Shown: one piece after another, positions 24,858 through 39,413 of the stretch
How positions within the stretch are numbered: position 1 is the stretch's first letter
How the letters are laid out: every line of letters begins with the position of its first letter
DNA from: Gavia stellata
Taxonomy: Eukaryota > Chordata > Aves > Gaviiformes > Gaviidae
Assembly (NCBI RefSeq): GCF_030936135.1
Contig: NC_082606.1
Span: 5,403,255-5,467,254 of the forward strand
Length of the DNA stretch: 64,000 nucleotides
Direction of reading: 5' to 3'
Translations under genes and position numbers: made by a program
Notes under the pieces: generated by a model
Told to the model about the DNA's origin: nothing
The model's database searches: none
What the model saw: only the letters and a program-made list of their open reading frames with translations

Positions 24858-27800
24858 CTGATAGTCAAGTACAATTGTATCTACATCAGCAAGTAGAGTG
24901 GTGTAAAAGTAACAGATTTGGAGAGCGAATCATTTGGTACTAAGGACCAGAGTTTGCCCTATATACACTTTAGGGAGTTTTATTTCAGACTTTCTCTGGT
25001 CTTGTGTGGACGGAACGCCTATTTGTGGTCTGACCACATCTTCTGGTTTCATCTAAAAGGTATCCAGTTTGTGTGCCTCAGGGCCACCCAACAATACAAA
25101 AAAAAGCACAGGAATTGAGGTTAACATTCACATCAAAACTACAATCCTCATCTAAATTAAAATGCTAATGAAGATACAGTGCATAGTGCACATGGGTGAT
25201 GCAGTCAGTGCTGTACCATTCTTTTGATAACTGTTCATAGAGAAACCTTCAGTACCATTAGATGTCAATGATATCTTGTCTATATCAGTAATTTCGCTTA
25301 TGTACATGCAGCCTGACTTTTCCCTTGTGCTTCAATGTCATTTCAAGTTTACTGCTTGCTAGCGTGGCTTAAAATCATGTTTAGCTTTCTTGTGACACCT
25401 GAAGTTTGTAATACCACACCATAAATGCACTGTGCTGCCCATTGTCTGTAGCGCTGAAAAACTGTTTGCTTTCCAGCCTTTTTTATGAACAGTCTCTAAG
25501 TTGTTACTCAGCTTGGTCAACCTCTATTTTCCACTGGTCTGTAAATTAGAAGGGAAAATAAAATATGCTAAGTTGATGCTAAAATACCATGACATACTTC
25601 ACTGATTTACTAGGGAATAAACAAAGGACAGATCTTGCCTTTTATAGATGCAAGCTTCTCTGTGCCAGAGTCGTATAATCTGCCTTTGCCAAAGTTTCAT
25701 TACACACAGTGTTTGTGGGCCTTTGGAATCACAACCTCAGTTAACTTCCATCAAAAAAAATAAAAATCTGTGTTTAAGTACCTCACCAGAAGAACTTTTC
25801 CATCATGGGCAGGCTGTCATGAAGGAATCAACTGCAAAATAATTTATTACCTATGAATACAGATGCTCTGCCTCCTCCCAAGGGACAGTATATATATGTA
25901 TTCATTTCTGATCCATCATAGCAAATACCTTGCTCCATCAATGCCAAGGATAGTAGTAGGATAAATTCTGATGCCCAGGCTTCGCACAGCAGGATGTCTG
26001 GTGTATGTCAGAATGCCATAAACGCCTGTTTATTAGTGCAATAGTTCCTGGGAATATTTTAAAAAAGTGAAAAAATAACTGATTCAATCACCTTTCAGCT
26101 AAAGATACACTTCAAAGAACAGATTATTCCTGCTGTACATAGCCATTCGGAATTCAGGTGTGTTTTGCTCCATTTGGCAAACACTTCTCCCTCTTATCAC
26201 CACTCTGCTTCAGATGCAGCTGGAACTGAGGCTGTGGTTTAAATTCAACTTCAAGCTTCCCAGGCACAACACAGGCATTGCCAAAACCTTCAGCTGACAG
26301 AGTTTTCCAGGACAGGCAGAGAATTTTTAGGCAATCTGAGTAGCTCTTTTTTCAAATGCCTCTTTCCCAGCTCCCCATATAGTCATGGTGGCTATCACCA
26401 GCTACTGAAGAGGACTGAGGTTTGGATGTTCAGGAGGCAAGTGGCAACAGTAAGCAGGATCTGGCAGACAGCAAGATGATGTAAGTTTTGGAGTACTTCT
26501 TTCTGGCCACTGGAATGAGCTAAAGAATGGAGCTTTAATCAAAAGCCACTAGTCTGGAGCTATTTTAAAGCTGCCTCGGCAGCTCACCTGGCAACAGCCT
26601 TACACATATGCCTTATTGTTGAAAAAAATATTATCCTATTGTGCACTGATTGTGCCCACAAAATTATGGTGATAACTATCACTGTTGGTTTTCTACCGCT
26701 GCGGCAAAAGCACAACTGGAATGCTAGCTGTGGAGGTATTAATGAGAGACAATCTTTGGGTGTATGCTGTTTGAGCTATCAAAAAAAGATTATATGATTT
26801 ATGGAATTGCAAGATACTCCTGAATCTGGAAGAATTCAGTTCTCCAAACTATGGTTTTAAGATATACAGGCCCCATTACTTAAAATGAGAATCCTGACTG
26901 CATTGCTAGTAAAGCTGAACAGTAGCTTTTAACATGCATATAACTTTTCACATCAGTCACATGATTTCACCCAACCTTGTGCTTACTGGTTATAGGGGTT
27001 TTACCCACTGAGAAGTTGTCTCCTGCCTTTGTTCACATCAATTCCAGTGGAGTTTAAGCATATTGGATTCCCATGAAGGATAGAAGCCAAACGTTACAGG
27101 AACTTGTATAGCAACAGATGATGGTGTAGCCTATGAACATGAACAAGGAAAAAGATGTTTTTGCAGATCATTTGACATTTCTTGCAGGATAACACTGTGT
27201 TGCTGAGCTCATGTTTTATATTTACATGCCTGTTCCTGAGATCAGACATCCATACTTACCCAGGAATAGCCATTGACTTCTGACATTGGAAATTCAGTTT
27301 CAAGTCCCTGCACTATTGGAATCGGCCAGGAATTTGAAGCAATGCTTCTCCAGATGACTAATGTTGGTGTGAGGAGTCGGGGAAAGGAAGAAAAACCATC
27401 TGGCTACTTGCATTCAAAACTAGACATTCTTAACTTATTCATGTTCCCAAATCATCCATTCTTGCAGGGGCGGGGAATTTTCTGTGCTTTGGATTCTTAG
27501 CCTTGTGGTCCAGAACGTATTGGCTGAAAATTAAAAAGCAGGGAACCAGGAATGTCATGGCTTCTTGCTTGTTGGTGCTGGGCTATATAGATCCCCTAGT
27601 CCTTATACGTCTCCACAGAGGAAACATGCAGACAATCAGTAGCCTGTAACATTTACAACTAGCAGATTAGGTAGCTGCTGTCCCCAGTGACACATTTGAA
27701 GCACTTGACACCAGCGGGTGCCAGACAAAGTGTGTTACTAAGCTGTGGATGATAAGAGTATCTCCAACAGCAATAACTGCTGCAACTTACCCAACACATT

Positions 27801-28394
27801 CCCATACCAATTAACATCTTAACTGCACACACATTGCCTAAAGGATCTAGGGAATTTGACAAGGGATTAGTTTAGATGACTTGGCGTTATTTTTATCGTG
27901 ATTCTACCGGTGTTGTATCTTTCTTCTAGAAAGATATGCTTAACAGCGTTGTCTGGCAGGGAGCAAGCTTCAGTTTGTTACTGTTGCCTCCAGGTTAAGT
28001 TTTTAATCTTGGCAAGTAGAAATAGGGACACTCCTAATACAGCAGTCTGTTCCCTCACACTGACCTGGTAAACATCTAGCGTTCTGTAGAAGTGCTTCCA
28101 GTATAGTTGCCTAGATAGAACGGCACTGAGCTGGAATGTCCTTTTCAATCCTGTTTACCTGCAATTGTCTGGAGAGATAAAAACATGAGTACAAATCAGA
28201 GGCTGCTTTGAACTCCTTCAGAAAATATGGACAAACATTAAACAAAAAGGCAAGTTAACTGTCTGGCATGGTCCACTGGGATTCCTCTTCTGCAGGAGAA
28301 TTGGTCGGTGTCATCCAAGTTAGACTCATATTCACATCCCTGCAAAGCTCTCTAGGAACTAGACCAGTATAAAATCAAAGCACATCTCAGTCTT

Positions 28395-28540
28395 CAGTGC
28401 ATTTAATCTTGCCATCTATCTTTGTGAGGTTTATGTGCACTTATCCCATTTTACAGGTGGGGTAGAAAGTGTAGAGGCTAAAAGACTTGACTAAGGTCAT
28501 ACAGGCAGTCTGTGGGAGGATGAGATATCGAACTGGCTAA
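28395..28540 (-). mobile_element. MIR-like CORE-SINE fragment (old)
   Basis: The plus strand shows in order the landmarks of a reverse-complemented MIR 3' half: CATTTAATC, TGAGGT, TTATCCCATTTTACAG, AGAGGCTAAAAGACTTG, AAGGTCATACAG and a GAAC tail of the tRNA-like part. Order and spacing match the mammalian/amniote MIR consensus as I know it, with heavy divergence. It is a fossil with no coding capacity. Confidence 0.7.
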
Positions 28541-31500
28541 CATCATCTCCTGGGTGAGACACCATCTCCAGTGTGGCAATGGAGGTTTGCCTTTATTACT
28601 GCAGCAGACTCTAAAAGGAGACAAGGAGAATCCCTGCTGACAGTGAATGCATCTACGTAAACACATAAAGGGAAGGAATGAAGGGAATTGTATGGGAAGG
28701 TATGATCAGTTTGTTTATGGTACTGTGATAAGATGTTAGTAGAGAAAAGCAAGTCTTTTTGGGAGACCTAAAAAGAATGCATCTCCTCTCCCTGCCATGG
28801 GGGGCTCTGAAACCCCTTGGGATGAAAAATCTTGGTTCAAGCTGTAGGATATTTATTGATTAAAAATAATAGCTGATAGTTTTTCAATGCCTTTGAGTCT
28901 AACACACTTTGCACAATAGAACTGCTGTGCTAGAAGTGATACTTCTGTCATGCTAACACTTGAAGAGCTCCATGCAGAGCAGCATGCCACATCACTGTTG
29001 TTGAGGGGAGGAAATGTGGCAAGAATTAAGAATGCAATTATTCAGCTTGGAATTTTGCCAGAATACAAAGAACAACACCCAGCTTCTTACAAAAAAGAAA
29101 CTCATTAGATCTTTAGTTACAAAATATGGAAAGATTAAAAAACCCTAACACAATAAGCTTTTCATGCTTCAAGGCAAGGACTGGGAATTTTCTCAGAATG
29201 CAACAGCTATTATCAAGACTAATTCAAGCTGATCGTTTTACTTTCAGAAGTGCTACCCTATGACACCTCTAAGCCAAGATACAGCCTATCCCTCAGTCAG
29301 AGGCACCACCCCTTTGTTTCTTGCAAAGATAGAAGAGTATCCAAGTCTTGCAGGTGACAGGCACTCTGCTTCTATTCTCTTCCCCTTCAAAGCCTGTAGG
29401 CATGTCAGAGTCTCCTGGCAGAGCTGCGTGGAGCTGTGGAGTACATCCTGGAACGTCTGTATCAGACTGGGTAGCGCAGGGCCAGACCAGACTGCTCACA
29501 GCTCCGTCACCAACTCTGCCTTCAGTCGGGGAACTGAGTGTTTGAAATTGAAGACTTCTGCACGGGTGCACCATGTTACTGGAAATTTCTCAACCCTGCT
29601 GGCATTTCTATGTAAAGAAGTATAACCTGGTTTCAGATCTATCCATGTATCTATCTAAATAACAAGGCAATCTGACAAACATCTGTTTCATTCAAGTGTC
29701 AGGTTAAAGCTCATAGATGGCCACAAAACTGAATGTTGCTATGAGATGACAGGATAACATGCATCACATTTTCTATGGTGAAATAAGAATTGCTTTTTTA
29801 CAGTCAGCTTTTCCCTATGCCTGAAGAGACTGTGTAGTTTTTGTTTAGTTTAAAGAAAATGAAACCAACCAAATGAGAAACCTCAGCCCTTCAAACAGTG
29901 CTTTTATAGGCCCAGTTCATCTTTTTATCTGGTCTTTAAGGGTGCAGAATCTTCTTGTAAAGCTACGCCCTAGCATCAGACTACATCGTCTACTCTTGGA
30001 AGCAGGAGGCTTTCAAAACTGCCCTGGGGTAGAAAGGCAAAGAAAGTCATTAGTCTTTTCAACTGCATGGTTCTTATGAGGGCCAAAACTCTTCAGGTGT
30101 AACACTGAAGCTATCAGTGCTGCCTTGTAGTTTTGACCCAGCCAAGGGAACTCCTATTGCTGAAGATTAGCAGTGTAATGTTAAATTGCTGTTCTCCTTC
30201 CTTGTGAATCACAGGTGACAGCACCAGCCCACCCCAAAAGAAGGAAGCGAGTCAAACGTGCTTACTTACAACATTTAGCTCATGGAGAAATCACCAAAAG
30301 ATTTCTTTGTCCTTCCTCTGAAACATGTGGATTTGGCTGCTGCCTGAGGTGTGACACCAGCCTGCATTGAGGAGACACCAGGCTTGATTGAGGTGTGCAG
30401 TTCTAGAGGACTCAGAAGGGTTTGCATCCTAATGGGAGTGTAGACCCAGACAGGGACTCCTTTCCCAGTGCTGTACCCTGGAGCAAGAGAATTGAGACAT
30501 AACTTCATGGTTAAAATCTTTCCCATTCTTTCAGGAAAACACTGTACTTTTATCCACTTAGAAAAAGCCAGCTGGGGCCCCTGGGAACTACAGCAACCAA
30601 TAAATAGCAAACAGCTACTAGAAGTGTGGCTGGTATGAATATTGACAAGTAGACATTTATTTCTAAAGCTGAACATGACTTTTAAAGAGACATCTCATGA
30701 AATTACTGAGGGAAATTCCTTGGTCTATTAAGCACAAAAAATCTATGAGATTTTCTTAGTCTCCAGCTTTGTTTTCCATTATATTTTAGGGGCAGATGAA
30801 CAGATTTATATACACTTACTATTTACTTTTCTCTACCCTGTCTCCATCACTTATCCTTTTTAGCATGGAAAGCTTTAAGACTGCTGTAAATTCTGAATTT
30901 TCTCCTTTCTGTATCGAGCACTTTAGGCCCACAATATGATGCTTTGTTTCCTAGCATACACCCTAATTTCCTCAGGGATTTGGTGATCCCAATGAGTTGC
31001 TAAAAATGTTTCCTCAAAACCATTCAACATGACATACTGCTGGCTCCAGGCCTTCCTGTATGACAAGCTGCTCTTGTTGAATGACTCCCTCTTTTCTTTA
31101 CACACCAAATTTACCTGGGAAGGAAGTCTAAACACTCATATCAATGATGGAAAAAGTTACAACACTTAAGAATAGTTTAGCTGCACAAACTGCAAAGTAT
31201 CTCGGGGCTCAGATAATTCAGAGATTACTATGCACTACTGTCATTTGGAGCGGCCCCTAAAAACGTTATATATGCAAGCAAATATGATACAAACAAATTC
31301 AAAGCTGAAAACTGAGAGAACATATATATTAGCTGGGTGGGAGAGAAGAGCATAGAGACTGACTTCAGTTGTTTTGAAAGTCTTTTTTTCTGTTTCTTTT
31401 TCAAAACAGTCAACATCTCTTTAAAGCTGTTTGACAACTCTGAAGATTGAAAGCAGAGCTTTCTAATGCATGTTTCGCAGCAGTCCAGGAATGCTAGCAG

Positions 31501-31708
31501 GATGCAAAAGCCTTCTCTACAACCAGACAGGGACTATGAAGGGAAGTGGCCAAATATGGTACTGCTTCAGCATCCCAAAATGCTTTTGCAGATACATGTG
31601 CCTGAGTAGCAGCAAGTTTTCATCACCATACACAAGAACTGGATTATAACAGAGAACGTTTTCAATGCTGTATTTTTACTGCAAAAACTACACGTAGTCA
31701 CCTTCCCG

Positions 31709-31739
31709 CCCCCCCCCCCCCCCCCCCCTTTTTTTTTTT
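31709..31739 (+). repeat. C20 T11 homopolymer tract
   Basis: Twenty consecutive C bases followed by eleven T. It is low-complexity, and its length in any one read is likely to be uncertain. Confidence 0.95.
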
Positions 31740-34700
31740 AAATTAAGATACTGGCTTGGAAAGTCCCAGTGTGGTAGCTAGAGGAGGCTCCTTCAGGGCT
31801 AGTGCAACTGAGCCCCTGCCAGAGGCTCCATCTGTTGGCACATGTGAAGGAGCATGTCACAGCCCTGCTTTTGGAAAGGTTTCACAGCTTGTGCAGAGCT
31901 CCCTGGTGCTGCAAGATGACAACTGCTGGTATGCAAGTTAGCAGTTAAAGGCCTTTTGGAGTGGTTAGTGCTTCACTGTGGGCACAGCAGATAAATTAAA
32001 TAAGGACAGAGGAGGTGTATCGTGTGGGATTGCAGTCCCGATGATTCTGACAATGGAGAAAAGGGTTAACAATTTCATTTTTGTGTACAAAATAGATCTC
32101 CACCTGCCTTATCAGAACAATGATTTGTACCTCAGAGAAGAATTATCCTGACAAGAAGGAATACATAGGCTTGGTGTTCACTTCTTCCATTTGTAGAGCT
32201 GGATTTCTCACAGCAACGTAGCATAGAGGTACTCAAATTAGTCCTAAATGTGAGATTGGACACCAGAAGCAGTCATATGAAAAATAAAATACTTCTGAGG
32301 AAGACCTTCCCTTCTCTTTGTTACAGCTAATGTTGCAGGTTACCACAACGGAGAAATTTCTCCTGTTTTGTTTCCTTTTCATGGTGAGAGCAGTTTATTC
32401 TGAGCCAAACATAGCAAGAACGAGAAAAACTGTAATAGTTTAGTTTGCATTTGGGGGAGGGGAAAAGGGAAGAAGCTTTCTATCGTTTCACTTCCTGGGT
32501 CTCATGCCTCTGCGCAATACTGTTCTGAATAGATTTTATTTAAAGACCAGTTTATACAGAGCTGTCTGCAACAATTTGAAAACTAAATCAAGAGAAATTA
32601 TTTTGTTGACCATTCCTACAATGCAGTTCGGTGGTTTGTTTCCCCCAAATCCTACTTACCTCAGACTCCTGAAGAAGGATGCTTCTCTAATTTAAAACAA
32701 ACAAACAAAGCAACCAACCAACCTTTTCCCAGGTTATAGGAAAAGTTCTTCACAGGTATGGGAAATAATTTATTTTCCTATGTCGCCATGCCTCATGGGT
32801 ACTGGTTCTACTTTTTGTGCTTTTGTGGATTGTAGAAGTGTGGGTAGAACTCTTTCCACAAGAAGTGGGCAGGAATGGTGCCTAGCTGTGCTGCTGATAA
32901 GTTTGGGTAAGCGTTGTGCTGGATCTGAGTTGTGGGCTATTCCAAGGTATGTTTAAAGAAGGTGATGTTCATTGGTTGATCTACTTCACCCAAATGTCTT
33001 TAGGGGATAGAAATAGAGAGTAAGCAAAACAAATTAAAAGATAATCTAACAAGAGGTGAAATTAGCATTGACGTTTATCCCATTTCTCAAATTACTGTGT
33101 CATAATTTTTATTTAAGAACAATTTAGAAGTGATGCCAAATTAACTCTTTGCCCAAGTTAACCCTAAATATATCTCTCTACTGGGAAAAATTAATGCCAT
33201 TATCTACACTCAGTAAGAAAACAAAGAGAAAATTGCCAAGAGCCATGTAGCTCAATGGTAGAAGAAATTCAGCTCTCAGGCTTGCAGGCTATAGATCATT
33301 AATGGAAGTTTTACACAATGAAATAGTGAAAGTACAATTTCTGCTTAGCGGTAGTGACAACAAGTATGGGGGAAAGCTTGGCATATTAAGGCAGACACAT
33401 AAATTCCACCCAGCTCTTTGTTCTTTTGTTTCCCAACATTTGTTGAATTCTTCCCACTTCCATGGTTTATTTAAGAGCTCTTGCAGATGTTTTAGATTTC
33501 TTCTAATCACAGTTAAGCACTACTTACATTGGTTTTTTTTTAAAAATATGCAATACATAATTTTCTATTAAGCTTCATTTTCCAAAGCTTATGTTCCCCT
33601 GCATCTTTTGTTCTCATATGTTACCCATTATAAAAATGGGCTTGTTAATCAGAAATTATTCCATAAATATTTTCAAGCTTTGATCATTCTGTCTGTAGAC
33701 ATTTCATCTATCTCTGTAGTACAAGGCTGTGTGGAATTGTGGTCACTATTATATCTGCAGTTTCACACTTTGCATGAAGAAAAACTGTGATACAGTTCAG
33801 CATTGTTTGCTGAAGAAGAGGTGAAGAGTAGTCATTGTGTGGGATCAGGTGATGGAGCACAAGCAGCAGCTTTTCTAGGCATAGGATCAGCTGACATCGC
33901 AAGTCACAAATGGGAGAAATCAGAAACACTTCCCGGAGAAGAACACTCTTATTGCTTTCCACTGCATATCCCTACAGCTGGACAGTGCAAACAGCATCTG
34001 TGGCTGTGAGTTAGCTATGCAGGAACATCGTACATCTCTGCGCTCCCTGTCTAGGATGAAGGCCTTGACTTTGTGCTCTGCTGTAGCCCAAACCCTGCCT
34101 TGAAGACTCTGCAGGTTTCAGACCACCTTTGTGCCAGAGAGGTGCTAACAAATCAAAACAGCTTTGAGAGGAGGCAAGAAGCCTGGAGCAACATTAAGAA
34201 AGCTAATTTGGCTTGTGAGGCTGAGTTTGACTGCGAGCAGCAGCTAGAAGGAAAATCCTCCAGAAATCCACCATGTGATGATGTTTTCCTACTTTCTTCC
34301 TTCCTCCTTCCCTTCAGTCTCTCAACTACTTTCCAGCAAAGCCAAGTTAGGGGTCCCAAGCACCAGTAGGCCAGAAACACAGGTTAGGATTGATAGAGCT
34401 TTTCTGTTATGTTCAGTCCACAGGCAAGGAACAAATGGAAAATGAAAAAGTGAAGCTTCACTCCAAATCACTTCCTGAAACAATCACTTCCTCAGGAACT
34501 CAGCTCTCTCCTATGGGCAAAGAGAGAGTGTGAACAGATGAATGTGAGCAGGAAATGCTTTCCAGTCAAACACTCTCACAGTGATCAAGTGCAAAGACAG
34601 CAGAAGTGGGTCTTTCATGCAGGCATACAGGGTCTGTCAGCACTAGTAGGCACAGCTGAGTGAAGAGGAGCTCTGTAGAAGAGCCTAGGGAAAGCCTCCA

Positions 34701-35280
34701 AGCTCACAGTCAAATCATCACCAGAGCAAGTGGAGAGAGAGCCTGAGATTGCACAGCACGACATATTTGGGTTTCTACAGTGACAGCACTTTTCTGCTAT
34801 CAAGTTGAATCTCATCGGTCATGGCATTTGCCCAATAGGTGGGAGGTTTCTTTAAATGGCAGGATCTATTCCCTGGTGAAATGGTGCAATCCAATTGGAG
34901 AACGAAGCCGTTGAATTGTCCTTTATGGTCTGGTACACAATCCAGAGAAAGTAGATACTGTTCTGTCTCTCAAAAGAAAGGACTCATACAGCACATACAG
35001 CACTTGTAAGGGAAGAGGCAGTACTGTTTTGCATGAAGTCTCAGCCATACCTGCACTCCAGGGTGCAGTTTGCATTTAGAGTGGCTGTTTAAGAGAAGTT
35101 TGCCTGACATATTCTGGAGGCAAATAGGATCAAGAAAATCTTGACACTGATTTTTCTCCATTTAGCACAGGCCCATGTGTTAAGAAAGGTACTAAGCTAC
35201 TAGCAAAGTCATCTGGACTATCCCTAAGCTATTTCTCTCCGTGGTTCCTGGAAGCAGCTGTTTTAAGTGATGTTTATAGA

Positions 35281-35309
35281 GGGGGGGTGGGGGGGGTGGG
35301 GTGGGGGGG
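35281..35309 (+). repeat. G-run tract with strong G-quadruplex potential
   Basis: Four guanine runs of 7, 8, 4 and 7 bases, each separated by a single T. Single-base loops favour a very stable parallel G-quadruplex. No gene is recognised nearby. Confidence 0.9.
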
Positions 35310-38300
35310 TGTTGCTAACTCATCCAAACGGTAGGCCTCCTGCAAACTTTTAAGAGGTCTCTGCTTGTAGCAGGCATAATTTTCCAGACCTTGTTAAATG
35401 TTATTCTGGGCACTGGTCTATACCCTTGAGAAATTCCTTACTGAGCAGATTATAAGGGCAGCCAGTGACCCAATAACCTTCATTTTCCGGGGATGATGCA
35501 ATGGCCGATTCATGCTCAGGAAGTACAGTGGGCTGAGCAGAACGTGAAATGAGCTGCTGAAATTCCCAAGTCAGCGTTTTGCTTCCATGCCATTGAGGGT
35601 AAGATTTCAAAGTGTAGAACGGTCCTTTAAGTTCTCTCTTTTATGAGGTCAGGCTAAATGCTTTCCTTTTATATATGAACAGAGGGTGATCTTTGCCAGA
35701 GCCCACACTGGGTTTGCTCTTGTTTTGATTTCTGCTTTGGTTGAGAGCTCTGTGTAGCAGGAAATGCAGCTTTCAACAGCAGTTCAGGCTTTGCTGGAAA
35801 GTGGCTCCTGCTAGAAACAGTGGACTGCAGAAACATGGAAGCAATTTAGCAGCAGCAGAGAGACTCTCTGCTGCAACCACACTCTTGTATGCAGGCTCTG
35901 TCACTCAAATGCCCTTCCCTTCTACCCTGTCCTCAACTTCAAGACTCTATATTTTATTTTGGGCAGTGAATAACATGAATGAAGGAATAAGAGAAAAAAG
36001 CTCTGAAGAGTTGGCCAGACTGTGAGAGAAGGGTAAAGATTTCAACATAAACCTGACTGTGAGGCAGTGAAGGGCAGGTTATAAATACCCAGGATGGCGT
36101 GAGAAGAATCCTGTAAGATATTATATACCCCCATTTCCACCTTCTTAATTTAATCAACTACAGTTGACCTGACAAGAAAAAACAACTCCCAGCACAGTCT
36201 ACAGGGATCTCCAGGAAAGCATTAGAAAGTATATTAAAACTGGTAGATTGGATGAAAGCACCGGAAAATGTTCTCTATTGGTAGTACTTGCAATAGCAGA
36301 GAAATTAACTGGATGCACTAACACACTTGTACAGGGGTTGGCTTTACTGCAGACACAAGCAGGGACCTGAAGTCTGTACTAGAGAGAGTGCTTTTAAGAT
36401 GCAGCAGCCAGCATTAAGTGGCTTAGACACTAACTCCAGCCATGTAGAGCCATAGTTGTATCTGACCTTACAGTATGTCTCACACGATGCATGCTTGAGA
36501 AGCACGTCATGGTGAAATACAGTCTTACTGGAAAAAACACAGCTTTGTGCTGGAACACAGTTCCCAGAAAGCTCGGATCATTTTCCACAGACTGCAGTAA
36601 TCTGGGCAGTTGTTTAGATTAAATGGTTCAGGCTGATTAACCTGTAACCCTAGCAGTGAGTTCCCATCACAAATTTCAGTAAGACTTTGTAAGGGACAGA
36701 GACTGAAGGGCCCTGAGGCCAAACCCTTACTGTGACCGTACAAGCCTGTTTCTCATTGTTGATGTCAAAAGCAGGTTGATTTCTACTCTCCTCTAGCCAT
36801 ACTTAAAGACTAGTCCAGAATTCCCTTCCTGCCTAAACTAATTCAGGACCAATACTTATCAATTCCTCTTACACCAACAGTGTTGTGAATTTAAATAGCT
36901 CCCTATCTCCCAAATCTGCACTTACCTTCTTGCTGTTTTTAATGCAGAGAAGCTGTATCTGCTCTCAGACTCTTAAGCTTAAACAAAACACTTTGCCCTT
37001 CGGCTCCCAGGACAGACTCTCCTTTCGATTTCAGAATTTCTGCCTTTTGAAAGACTGTGCTTTGACAGCTCGAGATTTCTGATCACAGAAGAGTTTCTGT
37101 AGGGAAAAAAAAAGTCATCAGGGCATTCAGAATGGGCACCTAGAATTAGTTCTGTGGTAACTAGCTTCTTTACAGAGCTCTCTGGGGTTCTGTGGAAGCA
37201 GTTAGGCTGAAGAGCTGCCAAGTGTGTTTTGAGCAAACCGATGCCTTTTTCTTTGAAAATCCAAATGAAACAACAGGAACTCGCTGCCGATGGAAGGGGC
37301 TGGACATGAGACTGGACAAACACTGCTAATGCAGTAGAATTTTCCAGGGATCATATAACACGTGTGGAAACAAAGCTGCAACAGGATGCAAGATTTCTCC
37401 TTAGGGCTGCAACATTAAGAATAGTCTGTTCTTAGTCTGGAGGGAAACAAAATCAGAGGAATTTGATCCCAAGTAGTGAACCAAAAATGCCAGGCATTTT
37501 CTGGATGTCTGTGTTATTACAGGGACCAGCCAGGGATGAGTTATTTGTCTTCAAGCTATACAGCTGTTAAAGTTCTAAGAAATTGTCATGGCTTTCAACA
37601 TGCCCCAGTTATAGAATGTATTTCTGTTTGAACTCTGAAGTTGGCCTGAACTCTCAGAAATGCATGGATGTCTCAAAAGCCAGAACCTACTTGTCTGCAG
37701 GATCAAAAGGGACCAAAACAACATCTGAGTTTACCTAATTTTAAACATGATTCTGTAATTCACCATTAATAGTGTCACTGCAGGTCTGACTTACCCTTTC
37801 AATACTGCCATTTTTACTGTCAGGGAGCAACTACAGATAGTGTAATCCCTGCTTGGAAGCAAATACCTGAAACAAGCCTCAAATGGTCTGTTTGCCATCT
37901 CAATTTATGTATTTTTAGAGTTTTGTTAGGAATTTGAAGGTAACCCAGCGTTTACCTGTTACAGGAAAATCCAAGTATAGCTTCCCCCAATCCTTATCCT
38001 GTTTCTCTTTTGCAGCACAGTAGAGATGCAGCATTTCATTGTGTCTCTAAAAGGGTAGAAAGCTGGTTACCTCATGTTTTGCCCCCCTGCTCTTGCTCAC
38101 AGTGAATTTTTTTTCTCCAGCACAGGATTTAGACTTGCCTGTGCTGTGGTGTTTGGCCAGCCCCATTTCCAGTACACATTCACACATATCCAAAGCTGTG
38201 CTGGCATCTCAATTCCACTGCAATAATGTAACCCACCAGACTTAGAGAGACCTCTCTGCAAATCCCAAAGCCACTTGCTAACCTGTGCCTACCTTACAAT

Positions 38301-38462
38301 CCCAGAAGAAAATAATAGGCAACTTCCTGTTCTGTATCCAGCAGCTATCCCTCCACTCAAAGGCAATTAGTATATTAGGAACCATCCAGCATGTTAAGCA
38401 GGGAGGAAGAAGAGTGTGAAACAACAAAATAAAAGGGAATGCCTGTTATCTTCATCGATGGA

Positions 38463-38492
38463 CATTATGAATCTACTCATTATGAATCTACA
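38463..38492. repeat. 15-bp tandem duplication
   Basis: CATTATGAATCTACT is followed directly by CATTATGAATCTACA. Confidence 0.95.
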
Positions 38493-39300
38493 TGGGAACC
38501 AAACAGTGTGAACTCTGCTGCTAGCAAATACTTTTGAAAAAGGACTATAGGTTGAAGGTTCTCTTTTTAGTGGGTGTTACTCTTAAGATAGGGAGGAAGA
38601 TCTGAATAGGTTCTGACCTCTTCTGAGATGGGTGCACTGGCAGCCTGTTTTGTTTTGTTTTACAAAGCATTCAGTCTAGGAGATTTTCAGCATATTTAGA
38701 GTTTTTCCAGTTCTAGGAGAGGAATATGACGCCCTTAAAGAGAAATTTTTGCATCTAGCCTCTTTTCAGATAACAAGATCTTGGACAAACCAAAATAAGA
38801 GTGATCTGGTCATGTAATAAAAAGCCACTCCCATGATTTCAAAAAGAACCTAGATGACTCCTGAACAGTCAAGAAACTAACCAGAAAATTCTCTCTGTGG
38901 CTTGAATTGCTGGGCTACAGGATCTGGAAGCATCACAGGCATGTCACAGCACTGGTTTGGCTTGAGAATTACCCTAAATAGCCTTATCATTACCACCGAA
39001 TGATAGAGGATGGCAACTGGACTGCAAGCCAAACACAACAGAATAACCAATGAAGCTGTTTTTCTGAGGTCTTCTTTTTGAACTCTTTTTTTTTTCCCCC
39101 ACAGTTTTGGTATGTGAAATCTCAGTAACACAAAGTCCCAGATCAGAAGAGATCAGCAATATATACAAGAAATCAACAAGAACAGTAACGTGTTCATACT
39201 AAACTTCTCAGTCACTTTCATTTTTCTGAGGCAAAAAGAAAAGTTATGCTGGCACACAAACATTTAGCTAAAATCACTCTGATTTTACGAAGCAAAAGTT

Positions 39301-39413
39301 CAGTCTAGGCTTGAAAAATATATCCAATTTGTTTTCTAACACTCCTCTGTTTGAAGTCATAACACAGATTTTCCTACAATGTCTGGGTTGCTTGAACTCA
39401 CTAATTTTCAAAT
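39301..39413. repeat. 113-bp direct duplication, copy 1
   Basis: Begins CAGTCTAGGCTTGAA and aligns without gaps to 39789-39901, offset 488 bases. I count 88 of 113 positions identical (about 78%). Weaker similarity continues about 70 bases to the left of both copies. The origin is unknown to me: either an old local duplication or two copies of an unrecognised repeat. Confidence 0.85.

Noticed and set aside
33241..33300. tRNA-like A-box (TAGCTCAATGGTAGA)
   Set aside because: No matching B-box at the right distance and no cloverleaf could be drawn.
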